Below, piece after piece: positions 7,357 through 15,495 of a stretch of DNA of 34,168 bases. The notes under the pieces are model-generated. The model saw nothing but the letters and a program-made list of their open reading frames with translations. It was not told where the DNA came from and made no database searches. The first letter of the stretch is position 1. Each line of letters opens with the position of its first letter. Source of the DNA: Lactobacillus delbrueckii subsp. delbrueckii DSM 20074 = JCM 1012 (lineage in GTDB: Bacteria > Bacillota > Bacilli > Lactobacillales > Lactobacillaceae). The DNA lies in the NCBI RefSeq assembly GCF_001433875.1, contig NZ_AZCR01000013.1, positions 1 through 34,168 on the forward strand, in the 5' to 3' direction. The position numbers and the translations under genes are program-made.

Positions 7357-8424
7357 CTACTGGTTTTGGGCTGCCAGGAATTCCCGCATTTTTTCCAGTT
7401 CGGTGCTGGCCAAGTCCAGGGCACAGACGTTTTCAAAAAGGTGGCTGACTTCCTGCCCGCTTTCCGGGTCCTCAATGGTGAAGCCTGCTTCGTCTACCGC
7501 GGTCACGTAGCCCAGGTTTTCCCCGGCTAATTCATAGTCGTCAACGCTGACCAGTTGCTTGCCGGCTTTTTCAATCACTTCCCGGGCAGTTGGAACATGG
7601 TCTAAGGACTGGGCTAATTTGCCCAAGTGGCCCGGATCAAAAATTTCATTTTTCTGGTTGTAGGCGACCAGGAAGCTGGAGAAGTCGATAGCCGCGGAAT
7701 TTACTGATTCATGAACCACGTCTTCTCTGTTGACCAGGCAGATGGATTCTAATTGCCCATAGTCATTCAAGCTTTCAAAAAGCAGGAACTGGTCACTTTG
7801 GTCCAGGATCAGGCCCAAAAGGCAGCTGCCAAAGCGGGTGTCATCCAGCCAGTCCAGGTAAAGTTCAACTAAGCCGTAGGGATTCTGGCCGGCAAACTGC
7901 TCTTTAACCGCCTGGTACTTTTTCCAGAGCTTGTTTAAAGGAGCGTTTAATTCCAGGCTGGAGATGGCGGACAGGGGGATGACCAGGCAGAGAGGGTCCA
8001 GCTCGTAGTCGTCCCCGATCTGCTTTAGCTGGATTTCGGTTGGACCGGCTAAGGCGATGATGCCGGTGTAGACGATCCCGCTGGTTAAGGTGATATTGAC
8101 GACCAGGTCCTTCTCCAGTGCGGCTTGGCTGGCCGCGCTAAGGCTGGTCAAAGGCGTCTTCAGGAGCTCCTGGTTGAGGGGCATGAGGGCGAAGGGGTCG
8201 GTCGACTTGCCTTCATCGATCAGGTGCTGGCAGTAGGCCAGGCTGGGGGATTCGTCGACGCTGGTCAAGATGTCCTGGTTATTGATGACCAAGACCCCGC
8301 CGGCATTGGCGTCGTCGTCCAGGCTGATGAGTGTGGCCGCGTCCGCGCTTTGGTAGACCAGGTAGCCCAGATAGTAGCTGCCGGATAATTGGTCGGCTTT
8401 GGTATGCAGTTCAACTAATTTCAT
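7357..8424 (-). CDS. Uncharacterised protein with internal beta repeats
   Basis: I do not recognise this 355-residue protein. It is acidic, has no signal peptide or membrane segment, and looks cytoplasmic. Several stretches share one pattern: hydrophobic strand, Gly, strand, acidic turn, then a hydrophobic segment before an acidic helix. Examples start near residues 17 (YYLGYLVYQSADAATLISLD), 108 (VNITLTSGIVYTGIIALAGP), 199 (LGLILDQSDQFLLFESLND) and 303 (NLGYVTAVDEAGFTIEDPES). This suggests tandem small beta-barrel modules, in the style of Sm-like or PRC-barrel folds, which is only a guess from pattern. Codon use matches the neighbours, so it is native. It may share a transcript with the hydrolase downstream. 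Confidence 0.7.
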   Translation of the reverse strand: MKLVELHTKADQLSGSYYLGYLVYQSADAATLISLDDDANAGGVLVINNQDILTSVDESPSLAYCQHLIDEGKSTDPFALMPLNQELLKTPLTSLSAASQAALEKDLVVNITLTSGIVYTGIIALAGPTEIQLKQIGDDYELDPLCLVIPLSAISSLELNAPLNKLWKKYQAVKEQFAGQNPYGLVELYLDWLDDTRFGSCLLGLILDQSDQFLLFESLNDYGQLESICLVNREDVVHESVNSAAIDFSSFLVAYNQKNEIFDPGHLGKLAQSLDHVPTAREVIEKAGKQLVSVDDYELAGENLGYVTAVDEAGFTIEDPESGQEVSHLFENVCALDLASTELEKMREFLAAQNQ

Positions 8425-8603
8425 TTATTTTGTCTTCCCGTTTCTTTCTAGTTTTTATTCTTTGTTTTTCCCGCTAGTCTTTCCGGTCTTTTTCTCTTTT
8501 TTAAAAAATTGTCACGCTTTGCCAAGAATCAGACTTTAGCAAGATTTTACTTTCTTAGGATTATCTTAATTATATCAATGCTGGCGGCAAAAATAGGAAA
8601 GAT

Positions 8604-8612
8604 TGCTATAAT
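8604..8612 (+). promoter_or_regulatory. Extended -10 promoter for the ABC half-transporter
   Basis: TGCTATAAT is an extended -10 element 26 bases before the ATG at 8638. No good -35 is visible. It makes the upstream in-frame start at 8509 unlikely. Confidence 0.6.
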
Positions 8613-8637
8613 GTTTATGAAAGAGAGGGATTATCCA

Positions 8638-10233
8638 ATGAGTCTCAAATACGCACGGAAAAGCCAGGTAGCCCTGTTCAGCTTCCTGGCCGCCATCAAG
8701 GCCTGCAATGTTTTGTTCGTGGCCTACATGCTCAAGGTCATGCTGAACATTGCCTCTTCCAGCAAGGCTGATTACGGCCGCCTGGTCGGCTTCGCGGCCT
8801 TGACGGCCGGGGGTCAGCTTTTGTTCATGGCCAGCAATTTCTTCTATGAAACGACCAAAATGAACATCATCAGAAGCGTGAACATGACCTTGAAAGAGGC
8901 CAACCTCCGCTACCTGATCGACCAAAACAGCCTGGACACCAAGGACGGGCTGAGTTTCATGACCAACGACTTAAAGCAGATCGAAACCAACCGGGTCACG
9001 GCCCAGCTGGACATCATCTACCAAAGTTTGACCTTCGTGGGCTCTTTGGCCTTTGCTTTATATAACTCCTGGGAAATGACCCTGATCTTTATCGTGGCGA
9101 CTCTGGCTCCGGCCGGCGTGCAGATGATTACCAGCAAGATCATCACCAAGAAGTCCAAGATCTGGACCCAGAAGAATGCTGTCTACACCCAGTACGTGTC
9201 TGACAGCTTGAACGGGGCCCAGTCAGCCCGCCTCTACAACGTCCGCACTAATATCGTCAAGCGGGCGATGGGCGCTGCCGGGGACATGGAAACGGCCCTT
9301 CGGAACATGACCTTGACCCAGGCCTGGGCCCTGGAATTGATCTACTCAGCAGCGGAACTTTTCTGCTTCATCATTCCCTGCACGATCGGCGGGATCATGA
9401 TGATGCAGGGGCGGCTGGCGGTCGGGACCCTGGTCATGATGGTCGACTTGGCCATCAACTTCATCAGCCCGGTGGTCACCCTGTTTAACGAATTCAACCA
9501 GGTCAAGTCAACCGTGCCGATGTGGCAGAGAACCCAGCGGGCCCTCAACTACGTGCAAAAAGACGACAATTACCCGGTCGACCACTTTGACGGCATGGAA
9601 ATCCGGGACGTGGCCTACGTGACCAAGCACAGCAAGCGGCAGATTTTTGAACACGTGAACATCAAGGTCAAGCCGGGGGAAAAGATCCTCTTGATGGCGC
9701 CGTCCGGCTGGGGGAAGACCACTCTCTTGCGCCTCATGCTGGGCATCTACACGCCAAGCCATGGTGAAATTTTAATCAACGGTGAAGAAGTGACGGGGGA
9801 CTGGTACAAGGCCCACAACTTCTACTCCTACGTCAACCAGAAGCCTTTCATGTTTGACGACACCCTCCGCTTTAACGTGACTCTGGGCCGGCAGGTGGAT
9901 GAAGAACAGCTGCTCATGGCCTGCCATGAAGCGGGACTGGATGACCTGATCCAGGAAAACGGCCTGGACTACCCGGTCGGTGAGAACGGCAACAACCTCT
10001 CCGGCGGGCAGATCCAGCGGGTGGAAATTGCCCGGGCCCTCTTGTCTGGCCGGCCGATCCTACTGGCTGACGAAGCCACCAGTGCCCTGGATCCCCGCCT
10101 GTCTTTGGAGATCCATGAGACCTTATTGGGCAATCCGAAGGTAGCGGTGATCGAAGTCGCCCACAAGATTTCGGACGTGGAAAAGGCCATGTTCGACCAG
10201 ATTATTGTTTTAGACAAAGTTAAGCCAGCCTAA
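8638..10233 (+). CDS. ABC transporter, fused permease/ATPase
   Basis: The 531-residue half-transporter should work as a dimer in the membrane. Residues 1-300 form the six-helix domain, with hydrophobic segments near residues 14-36, 47-65, 127-145, 148-165 and a pair near 235-275. The nucleotide-binding domain has Walker A APSGWGKTTLL, a Q-loop in VNQKPF, the signature NLSGGQIQR, Walker B LLADEATSALD and the switch histidine in VAHKISD. The domain order is that of exporters. The start is placed at 8638, behind GAGGGA and an extended -10 box, instead of 8509, which would add 43 residues of intergenic-like sequence. It stands alone; the cargo is unknown. Its stop codon lies inside the terminator loop. 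Confidence 0.9.
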   Translation: MSLKYARKSQVALFSFLAAIKACNVLFVAYMLKVMLNIASSSKADYGRLVGFAALTAGGQLLFMASNFFYETTKMNIIRSVNMTLKEANLRYLIDQNSLDTKDGLSFMTNDLKQIETNRVTAQLDIIYQSLTFVGSLAFALYNSWEMTLIFIVATLAPAGVQMITSKIITKKSKIWTQKNAVYTQYVSDSLNGAQSARLYNVRTNIVKRAMGAAGDMETALRNMTLTQAWALELIYSAAELFCFIIPCTIGGIMMMQGRLAVGTLVMMVDLAINFISPVVTLFNEFNQVKSTVPMWQRTQRALNYVQKDDNYPVDHFDGMEIRDVAYVTKHSKRQIFEHVNIKVKPGEKILLMAPSGWGKTTLLRLMLGIYTPSHGEILINGEEVTGDWYKAHNFYSYVNQKPFMFDDTLRFNVTLGRQVDEEQLLMACHEAGLDDLIQENGLDYPVGENGNNLSGGQIQRVEIARALLSGRPILLADEATSALDPRLSLEIHETLLGNPKVAVIEVAHKISDVEKAMFDQIIVLDKVKPA

Positions 10234-10247
10234 GCTGGATTTTTTAT
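10225..10247 (+). terminator. Terminator of the ABC half-transporter
   Basis: CCAGC at 10225-10229 pairs with GCTGG at 10234-10238 and is followed by a T-run. The gene stop codon TAA (10231-10233) forms part of the loop. Confidence 0.8.
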
Positions 10248-10313
10248 TACTTTTATACAGCAAAATATATGTTAAAAAGCTTTTTGATTTAGTAAAAAGA
10301 AAAATATCTATTT

Positions 10314-10340
10314 TTGTACATATAAGAAATATGATATATT
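10314..10340 (+). promoter_or_regulatory. Promoter of the PAS-domain gene
   Basis: TTGTAC at 10314-10319 and TATATT at 10335-10340 are 15 bases apart; TG one base before the -10 makes it an extended type. The leader to the ATG is about 95 bases. The region 10248-10313 is AT-rich and holds the palindrome AAAAAGCTTTTT at 10274-10285. Confidence 0.55.
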
Positions 10341-10442
10341 GCTCTTGTGAAGTAAGTGCTTACAGGATACAATGGAGAGTGTAAGTAAGGAAACAAGAAA
10401 ACAAAGAAAATAGTTTGTTGCAAGACTGAAGGAGACTGAATT

Positions 10443-11186
10443 ATGGCAGAACCAAAATGGCTGCAGGACATGAACCCTGAAGAATATTTGAAGGAAGATT
10501 TTGAAGCAACTGGCCACAGCCGCTACACTGTTGACGGCTTGGAAAAGAACGACCCTGAATGGCTGGACAAGGCAGCTGCCAAGGTTAATGCTGCTGAGGG
10601 CGATGACTACGTTAAGCTGGACTCAGGTTTGCTAACGGTTAACCAAATCAACTGGATGCTCCGCAACACTTTCGGTGAAATGACTTACGTGGACGACAAC
10701 AATCAATTCCTGTGGTACAACCGTCCGCAAGACCCTAACTACAAGATGAAGGCCCGCCGTGTGCCAGCCCAAGTCGGTGATACTATGGGCGCCGTTCACC
10801 CGGACATCCGTGACGTTATCCCAAATGCCAAGAAGGTTGTTCACGCCCTGCGGACCAAGGAAGGCGGCCATGATGCAGTTTGGATGCCAGTACCAACTGG
10901 TAACTTGACTGAACTCGTTTTGCACTACTACAAGAGAGTGGAAGACGAAGAAGGCAACTACATGGGTATCTACGAATGGGTTCAAGACATCTACCCATTC
11001 GTGAAGTACTTCTGCGAAGTAACTGGCCAGAAGCTGGTTGTTGACCCAGACGCTGCAACTGGCGCAACTTACCGCCGCAACTCTGACCCAGACGCTAAGA
11101 CTGGTCCTTCAACCAAGGCAGATGCTGCCAAGGAAGAAGTAAAGGCAGCTGAACCAGAAGCAACTAGCGGTGCATCCCACCACTAA
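10443..11186 (+). CDS. PAS-domain protein
   Basis: The 247-residue soluble protein has a PAS-type core around residues 60-200, of the sort found at the C-terminus of DUF438 proteins. Visible elements are LTVNQINWMLRNTFGEMTYV, the DDNNQFLWYN strand, a VHPDIRDVIPNAKKVV segment, and the closing VWMPVPTGNLTELVLHYYKR. A disordered Ala/Glu/Asp tail of about 50 residues ends in SHH. PAS domains bind haem, flavin or small ligands, but no output domain is attached here. AGGAG precedes the ATG. Codon choice is strongly biased, like efp and serS, which points to abundant expression. It is monocistronic with its own promoter and terminator. The function is not known; redox or ligand sensing is an inference. 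Confidence 0.8.
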   Translation: MAEPKWLQDMNPEEYLKEDFEATGHSRYTVDGLEKNDPEWLDKAAAKVNAAEGDDYVKLDSGLLTVNQINWMLRNTFGEMTYVDDNNQFLWYNRPQDPNYKMKARRVPAQVGDTMGAVHPDIRDVIPNAKKVVHALRTKEGGHDAVWMPVPTGNLTELVLHYYKRVEDEEGNYMGIYEWVQDIYPFVKYFCEVTGQKLVVDPDAATGATYRRNSDPDAKTGPSTKADAAKEEVKAAEPEATSGASHH

Positions 11187-11220
11187 TCAAAGCATTTTTT
11201 GCGATCATACTAGTATTAAA

Positions 11221-11246
11221 GACCAGCTCAAGGCTGGCCTTTTTTG
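11221..11246 (+). terminator. Terminator of the PAS-domain gene
   Basis: CCAGC at 11223-11227 pairs with GCTGG at 11233-11237 around a short loop and is followed by a run of six T. It lies 35 bases after the stop codon. Confidence 0.85.
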
Positions 11247-11327
11247 GTCAATTTTTGGCATGGAAGCAGCGGCTGCAAACACTTATACTAGTAGTTATAG
11301 ATGCTTTTTTGGATGTGAGGATAAAAA

Positions 11328-12000
11328 AAGACGCAATACTTAGTTTTTGACACTGGCGGAACCAACGTGAAGTACGCCTTGATGGATAATGAAGGGCAGC
11401 TGCTGGAAAAGGGGAAGCGGCCAAGCGCGGACAATCTGGACGACTTTGTCGCCGCCCTGTATGAAATCGGCGACCAGTACAAGGGCAAGTTTACCGGGAT
11501 CGCGGTCTACGCGCCAGGGAAGATCGACACGGAGAAAATGATCATCCACTATGGCGGGGCTTTGACCTTTTTGGACGGCTTAAACCTGGAAGAGACGTTG
11601 GGGTTCAGATACGGGGTAGCGGTTAGCGCGGAAAATGGTGGAAAGGGTCAACCAGGAGCTGGGCAATGAAGACCTTGCTGACGGTTTGGCGGCTTTTGCA
11701 GCCATCAAGTCCGGCAATGAAGAGGCAGGCAAGATCTTCCGCCAGTACTGCTTGGATGTAGCAGTGATGATTTTGAACCTGCAGACCGTGATCAACGGGG
11801 AAAAGGTTGTGATCGGCGGCGGGATCAGCGCCCAGGAAATCTTGATTGAGGAGATCCGCCGACAGTTCGGGGAAATCTTGCAGGACAACCCGATTTTGGG
11901 CCAGCAGGTAATTCCGCCGGAAATCGTGGCGGCCAAGTTCAGAAATGATACCAACCTCTACGGTGCTCTCTTTGCCTTATTGCAGGGGATGCAAAAGTAG
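11328..12000 (+). pseudogene. ROK-family sugar kinase, decayed
   Basis: The translated remains show the ROK N-terminus QYLVFDTGGTNVKYALMD (phosphate-binding loop) and, further on, the C-terminal half with VIGGGISAQEILIEEIRRQF. There are three defects. The expected start codon, six bases after GAGGA (11317-11321), reads AAG at 11328. The frame shifts near 11635-11645. About 75-80 residues of the middle (the ExGH and zinc-binding CxCGxxGC region) are missing compared with the usual 290-300 residues, so substrate and metal binding are gone. The kinase probably phosphorylated glucose, a beta-glucoside or N-acyl-mannosamine. A perfect 13-bp terminator hairpin follows. Confidence 0.9.
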
Positions 12001-12026
12001 CGGGAAAAAATTAGCTGAATATAGAA

Positions 12027-12060
12027 AAAACTGAGCTCATATTAATGTGAGCTCAGTTTT
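12027..12060. terminator. Bidirectional terminator between two pseudogenes
   Basis: AAAACTGAGCTCA at 12027-12039 pairs without mismatch with TGAGCTCAGTTTT at 12048-12060. A-run and T-run flanks make it able to act on both strands, between the convergent ROK and YrdB-like remnants. Confidence 0.9.
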
Positions 12061-12094
12061 GTTATTGCCGGAAATTTTGCCTTTTACTTTTTCA

Positions 12095-12402
12095 TTAGTA
12101 GGAGAGATTGAAGAAGTCGTAATAGAAGATTAAAAGCAAGAGATAAGCCAGGTCGATGGCCACGACCACGATTGGCCTGATGTAGGGCTCAAGGCAACTT
12201 CGGTGATCCAGAAGAGGACGGAAAACTTGCTTGTCCAGATTAGGATGGCCGCCAATACGAGGGCAACGGAAGCAATGATTAGTGACCAGCCAATGGTCAG
12301 ATCTTTGGCTTTTGTTTGAAAGCCGACCAGTTCCGCGCCCATGAAGCAGATTAAAACTGCTTCGGCCAGGAACATCAAGCAGTTGACGGTCTTGATTATC
12401 AT
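12095..12402 (-). pseudogene. YrdB-like small membrane protein, frameshifted
   Basis: The first 70 residues contain two or three hydrophobic helices (MIIKTVNCLMFLAEAVLICF; SLIIASVALVLAAILIW). After FWITEVAL the open frame runs into PTSGQSWSW, but another frame at once gives a better continuation, PYIRPIVVVAIDLAYLLLLI, ending at a stop at 12095-12097. Joining the two gives a protein of about 102 residues with a fourth helix. The span is one base short of a multiple of three, so a single-base deletion near 12187-12192 explains it. The plan fits small YrdB/DUF2568-type membrane proteins, an assignment I hold only weakly. No clear ribosome site is seen before the ATG. Confidence 0.65.
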
Positions 12403-12557
12403 TGAAAAAGTTTTTCTGTTTTTGTCATCATGGTGCCCCCAAGTTTAAAAAGCTATATTCTGTATATATGATACCGCTTCCTGTAGGGGGAGGCTATGTG
12501 ACATATTGGACTTGGCTTTTTTGAAAAATCAGATTATTTCTTGCTTATTTCCACTGC

Positions 12558-13388
12558 TTAAAATTCCTGGTGCTGGTTAGGGTCGCGGTCGGGCCGGCGA
12601 CCATCTGCCTTGTCCAAGTCCGTCAAGGCGGTCACTTCTTCTTCAGTTAAGCTGAAGTCAAAAATGTCCAGGTTGCTCAACTGGTGCTGGCTGGAGGAAG
12701 CCTTTGGAATTGGCACTACCCCCAGTTGGACTTCCCAGCGCAAAATTACTTGAGCCGGGCTCTTGCCGTACTTGGCGGCCAGCTTTTGAATCAAATCTTC
12801 CTGGAAAACTTCCCCGGCCCGCATGAGCGGACTCCAGGCTTCCGTAACGATTCCATGCTCATCGTTATAAGCCCGGACGGCTCGGCTGGACCAGTAGGGA
12901 TGCAGCTCAACCTGGTTGACGGCTGGCGTAACCCCGGTTTCCTCGATCAAGCGGTCGATATGCCCTGGTTCAAAATTCGACACCCCAATCGACCGGACCA
13001 AGCCAAATCTTTGCGCGTCGATCAAGGCCTGCCAGGCTTCTACGTAGTGGTTTTCCAAAGGATTTGGCCAGTGGATCAGGTAGAGGTCAAAATAGTCCAA
13101 GCCGCTTCTTAAAAGTCCTTCTTCCAGTTCGTTGATCGCGGCCTTGTATTCGTGGTGGGCTCCCGGCAGTTTTGAGGTCACAAAGAGCTGGCTTCTGGCA
13201 ACAGAGCTGCTTCTGATTGCCTTGCCCAGGGCCCCTTCGTTTTCATAGCGGGCGGCTGAGTCCAGGAGCCGGTAGCCATTTTCAATCGCCTGGCTGATGG
13301 CCCGGGCCCCTTGGTAGCCCTTGATCTTGTATGTGCCAAAGCCGATCTTTGGAATCTGGTTTCCGTCATTTAGCTTGAATTCTTCCAT
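12558..13388 (-). CDS. Aldo/keto reductase
   Basis: The 276-residue cytosolic NAD(P)H-dependent oxidoreductase has the family TIM-barrel signatures: IGFGTYKIKG near the start, RLLDSAARYENEGALG with the catalytic Asp and Tyr, TSKLPG with the catalytic Lys, the DLYLIHWP strand with the active-site His, VRSIGVSNFEP, and the cofactor-binding segment VVPIPKASS. All four catalytic residues appear present. It resembles the 2,5-diketo-gluconate reductase-like branch (AKR5). AAAGGA lies upstream of the ATG. It stands alone, divergent from the nuclease gene. The natural substrate (aldehydes such as methylglyoxal, or keto sugars) cannot be told from sequence. Confidence 0.93.
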   Translation of the reverse strand: MEEFKLNDGNQIPKIGFGTYKIKGYQGARAISQAIENGYRLLDSAARYENEGALGKAIRSSSVARSQLFVTSKLPGAHHEYKAAINELEEGLLRSGLDYFDLYLIHWPNPLENHYVEAWQALIDAQRFGLVRSIGVSNFEPGHIDRLIEETGVTPAVNQVELHPYWSSRAVRAYNDEHGIVTEAWSPLMRAGEVFQEDLIQKLAAKYGKSPAQVILRWEVQLGVVPIPKASSSQHQLSNLDIFDFSLTEEEVTALTDLDKADGRRPDRDPNQHQEF

Positions 13389-13457
13389 AATTTTTTCCTT
13401 TGCCTTTCTATTAGATAAGTATTGCTTGCTTTTTCTTTCAATTATAGTTTAAATCTT

Positions 13458-13485
13458 TTGGTTTTCGGGAAAAATCCTCTAAAAT
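13458..13485 (+). promoter_or_regulatory. Promoter of the nuclease gene
   Basis: TTGGTT at 13458-13463 and TAAAAT at 13480-13485 are 16 bases apart and lie about 30 bases ahead of the ATG at 13515. Confidence 0.5.
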
Positions 13486-13514
13486 AGTTTTAGTTTAAAA
13501 AGCGAGGAAAAGAA

Positions 13515-14360
13515 ATGGCAAAAAAACGCAGGCGCAAGAAGCGTCAAAATACCAGCCTGCTGTCGGTCGCTATCGCCGCGGCGGCAATCATTTGGGGCGT
13601 CTACACCAAGGGCGGCCAGGGAAATTTAACTAGTTCCAGTTCAAATACCAGTACTTCATCAAGTGCGGTCAGCTCGGCCCAAACGGCTAAAACCGTCTAC
13701 GGGGGATTAGCCAAGAGCGACTACCAGAAATTAGCCCAGGAAACTTTTAAATCCGGAGGCAAGGGCTGGCACTATGTTAACAATAACCACTCCACCTTGG
13801 TGAAAAGCGCCTGGAAGGTCAACCGGGTCATTTACTCCAACCTGGATAGCCAGAACCGGACTTCCAGATCCAACACCGCCTTTTTGGAGAAGCGGAACGT
13901 GGCTAACGACTCTTTAAGAGTCAGGCAGTACGTCCAGCCAACCGGCTGGCACTCCAACCGGCAAAACGGGACCCAGATCTACAACCGGGGCCACCTGATC
14001 GCCTACTCAGTTTCCGCCGGCATCGACCAGGACGGCAACTACAACCCCAAGAACCAGTCCGGTGACCAGAACAACCCCAAGAACCTCTTTACCCAGTCAG
14101 CCTTTTCTAACCAGAAGATCCAGCCGATTTTTGAAAGCAAGGTTCGGTCAGCTTTAAGAAGCGGGAAGAAGGTCATCTACCAGGCAACGCCAATTTTCAG
14201 AGGCCGGGAACTCATGGCCCGGGGGATCAACCTCCAGGCGGTTTCCACCGACGGCAGCCTGGATTTCAACGTTTATATCTACAATGTGCAGCCGGGCTAC
14301 CAGTTTGACTACGAAACCGGCCGGGCAAAGATCGACCGCAGCATGCAGGTCAGCAAATAG
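13515..14360 (+). CDS. Membrane-anchored DNA/RNA non-specific endonuclease (EndA-type)
   Basis: The 281-residue protein has a strongly basic cytoplasmic end (MAKKRRRKKR), one membrane helix near residues 14-30, a Ser/Thr-rich spacer and an extracellular nuclease domain from about residue 60. The beta-beta-alpha-metal motif appears as NRGHLIAY with His160 as general base (Asn in place of the usual Asp of DRGH). The metal site is formed by NNPKNLFTQSAFSNQ and the following helix with Glu207. This matches pneumococcal EndA, which degrades one DNA strand during uptake, though secreted nucleases also scavenge nucleotides. GAGG precedes the ATG. No competence genes are next to it. A dipeptidase relic starts eight bases downstream. 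Confidence 0.9.
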   Translation: MAKKRRRKKRQNTSLLSVAIAAAAIIWGVYTKGGQGNLTSSSSNTSTSSSAVSSAQTAKTVYGGLAKSDYQKLAQETFKSGGKGWHYVNNNHSTLVKSAWKVNRVIYSNLDSQNRTSRSNTAFLEKRNVANDSLRVRQYVQPTGWHSNRQNGTQIYNRGHLIAYSVSAGIDQDGNYNPKNQSGDQNNPKNLFTQSAFSNQKIQPIFESKVRSALRSGKKVIYQATPIFRGRELMARGINLQAVSTDGSLDFNVYIYNVQPGYQFDYETGRAKIDRSMQVSK

Positions 14361-14368
14361 GAAGAAAA

Positions 14369-14796
14369 ATGCGCGACAACTGTACAACTATGCTGGTGGG
14401 CCAAGAAGGCCAGCCTTGACGGGTCCACAATCGTGGCCAGAGATGAAGACTACGACCAGGGCTTTAACGAAAAGTGCTTTGTTTATTATCCAGCTAAAAA
14501 TTATGATGAGCTCTTTGTCTCCAAAGGAACTGGCGTTGAAATTCCCTTAAAGGGAGAAGGCTGCGGCTTCGCCGCCGTCCGCGGCGCCGTAGAAGACTAC
14601 GGCCGCTTTGACGAGTAGGGGATCAACAGCTACAACGTGGCCATGAGTTCAGCGGAAAGCGAAGCCAGCAACCGCCGGGTCTTTGACGGAAGCCAATGAT
14701 CAAATTGCCGCGGCGATTACGGCCAAGGGCAAGGAAATTTTTGACCAGCTGGTCAAGGACAATCTCAACAACTCGATTTACAAGTACCGGCTCTAA
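14369..14796 (+). pseudogene. C69-family dipeptidase (PepD) relic
   Basis: Translation in shifting frames gives MRDNCTTMLVG with the N-terminal nucleophile Cys5, then KASLDGSTIVARDEDYDQGF, later GINSYNVAMSSAESEASNRR, and finally the C-terminal end ITAKGKEIFDQLVKDNLNNS, finishing in YKYRL. These are the two ends of a PepD-type dipeptidase. About 1 kb of the usual 1.4 kb gene is gone, between the RRVFD region (about 14685) and the EANDQIAAA region. There is also a frameshift near 14400 and an in-frame TAG at 14616-14618. An AGGAAG ribosome site remains. The intact enzyme would cut many dipeptides in the cytoplasm. The gene is clearly dead. Confidence 0.9.
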
Positions 14797-14871
14797 TTTC
14801 CTGCAAAAAATAGTACAATAGGAATGTTGTAAGTTTTTTAATGTAAAGTAAGAAATCGTAAGGAGTTTTTT

Positions 14872-15459
14872 ATGGAAAAAGAGATGACCTTAATCAGCGC
14901 CAAGGGCAAGTTAAAGGGAATTTGGGGCGAAGCCGTCAACCCGATCGAAGGGATGACCCCTTTGGTAATTTTGGCTAAGACCGGCGATAAGGACCAGGCC
15001 TATTGGCTCAGCCGCTACTTAAACGACGCCGGCATCCTGACCTTCACCTTTGAAGCAGAAGATGCAGCCAGCGCCATCAGCGGCTACCACCTGGCCTTTG
15101 ACGAACTTAGAAACGATGACCGGGTGGCCAGCGAATACATCGTCTTTGCCGGCTACGGGGAAGCGGGCAACGCTGCAGCTGTTGCGGCTAGTGAAATCGG
15201 CCGGTCAGTCCGGGGGATCTTTTTAATGTCACCAGTCATCAAGGACTGGGACAAGATCAAGGGCTACCAGGGCCGTAGCTACATTGTTGCCGGCAGCGAT
15301 GACGACCAGGCGCCTTTGGCCAGCCTGGAAATGATGGCCAAGCAGCTGAAGCAAGGCGAACTTTTGCAAATGCGGGGCGCTGGCCACGACTACCGGGAAG
15401 AAGACTGGGAAAGAGCAGGGATGCTGCTCAGAACCTGGGTCTTGACTGGCCTTAACTAA
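14872..15459 (+). CDS. Alpha/beta-hydrolase-fold protein lacking the nucleophile
   Basis: The 195-residue protein has the order of a small serine hydrolase: strand TPLVILAKTGDK, a helix AYWLSRYLNDAG, strand ILTFTFE, the elbow region and a C-terminal GAGHDY with the usual histidine. At the elbow the sequence is FAGYGEAGN, so the position that should be serine (GxSxG) is Gly96. The catalytic Asp position is probably in AGSDDDQAP. The protein is therefore unlikely to be a hydrolase; it may bind a ligand or be decaying. The reading frame is intact and AAGGAG lies at good spacing before the ATG. The GNAT gene follows after 36 bases and may share the transcript. Confidence 0.8.
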   Translation: MEKEMTLISAKGKLKGIWGEAVNPIEGMTPLVILAKTGDKDQAYWLSRYLNDAGILTFTFEAEDAASAISGYHLAFDELRNDDRVASEYIVFAGYGEAGNAAAVAASEIGRSVRGIFLMSPVIKDWDKIKGYQGRSYIVAGSDDDQAPLASLEMMAKQLKQGELLQMRGAGHDYREEDWERAGMLLRTWVLTGLN

Positions 15460-15495
15460 GAAACTGTAAAGCAGAAAAAGAGAAGAAGGCAAAGC

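Noticed and set aside
11280-11330. ACTAGTA motifs near 11208 and 11287 as an operator or att site
   Set aside because: Only a short six- or seven-base match with no symmetric arrangement or nearby integrase.
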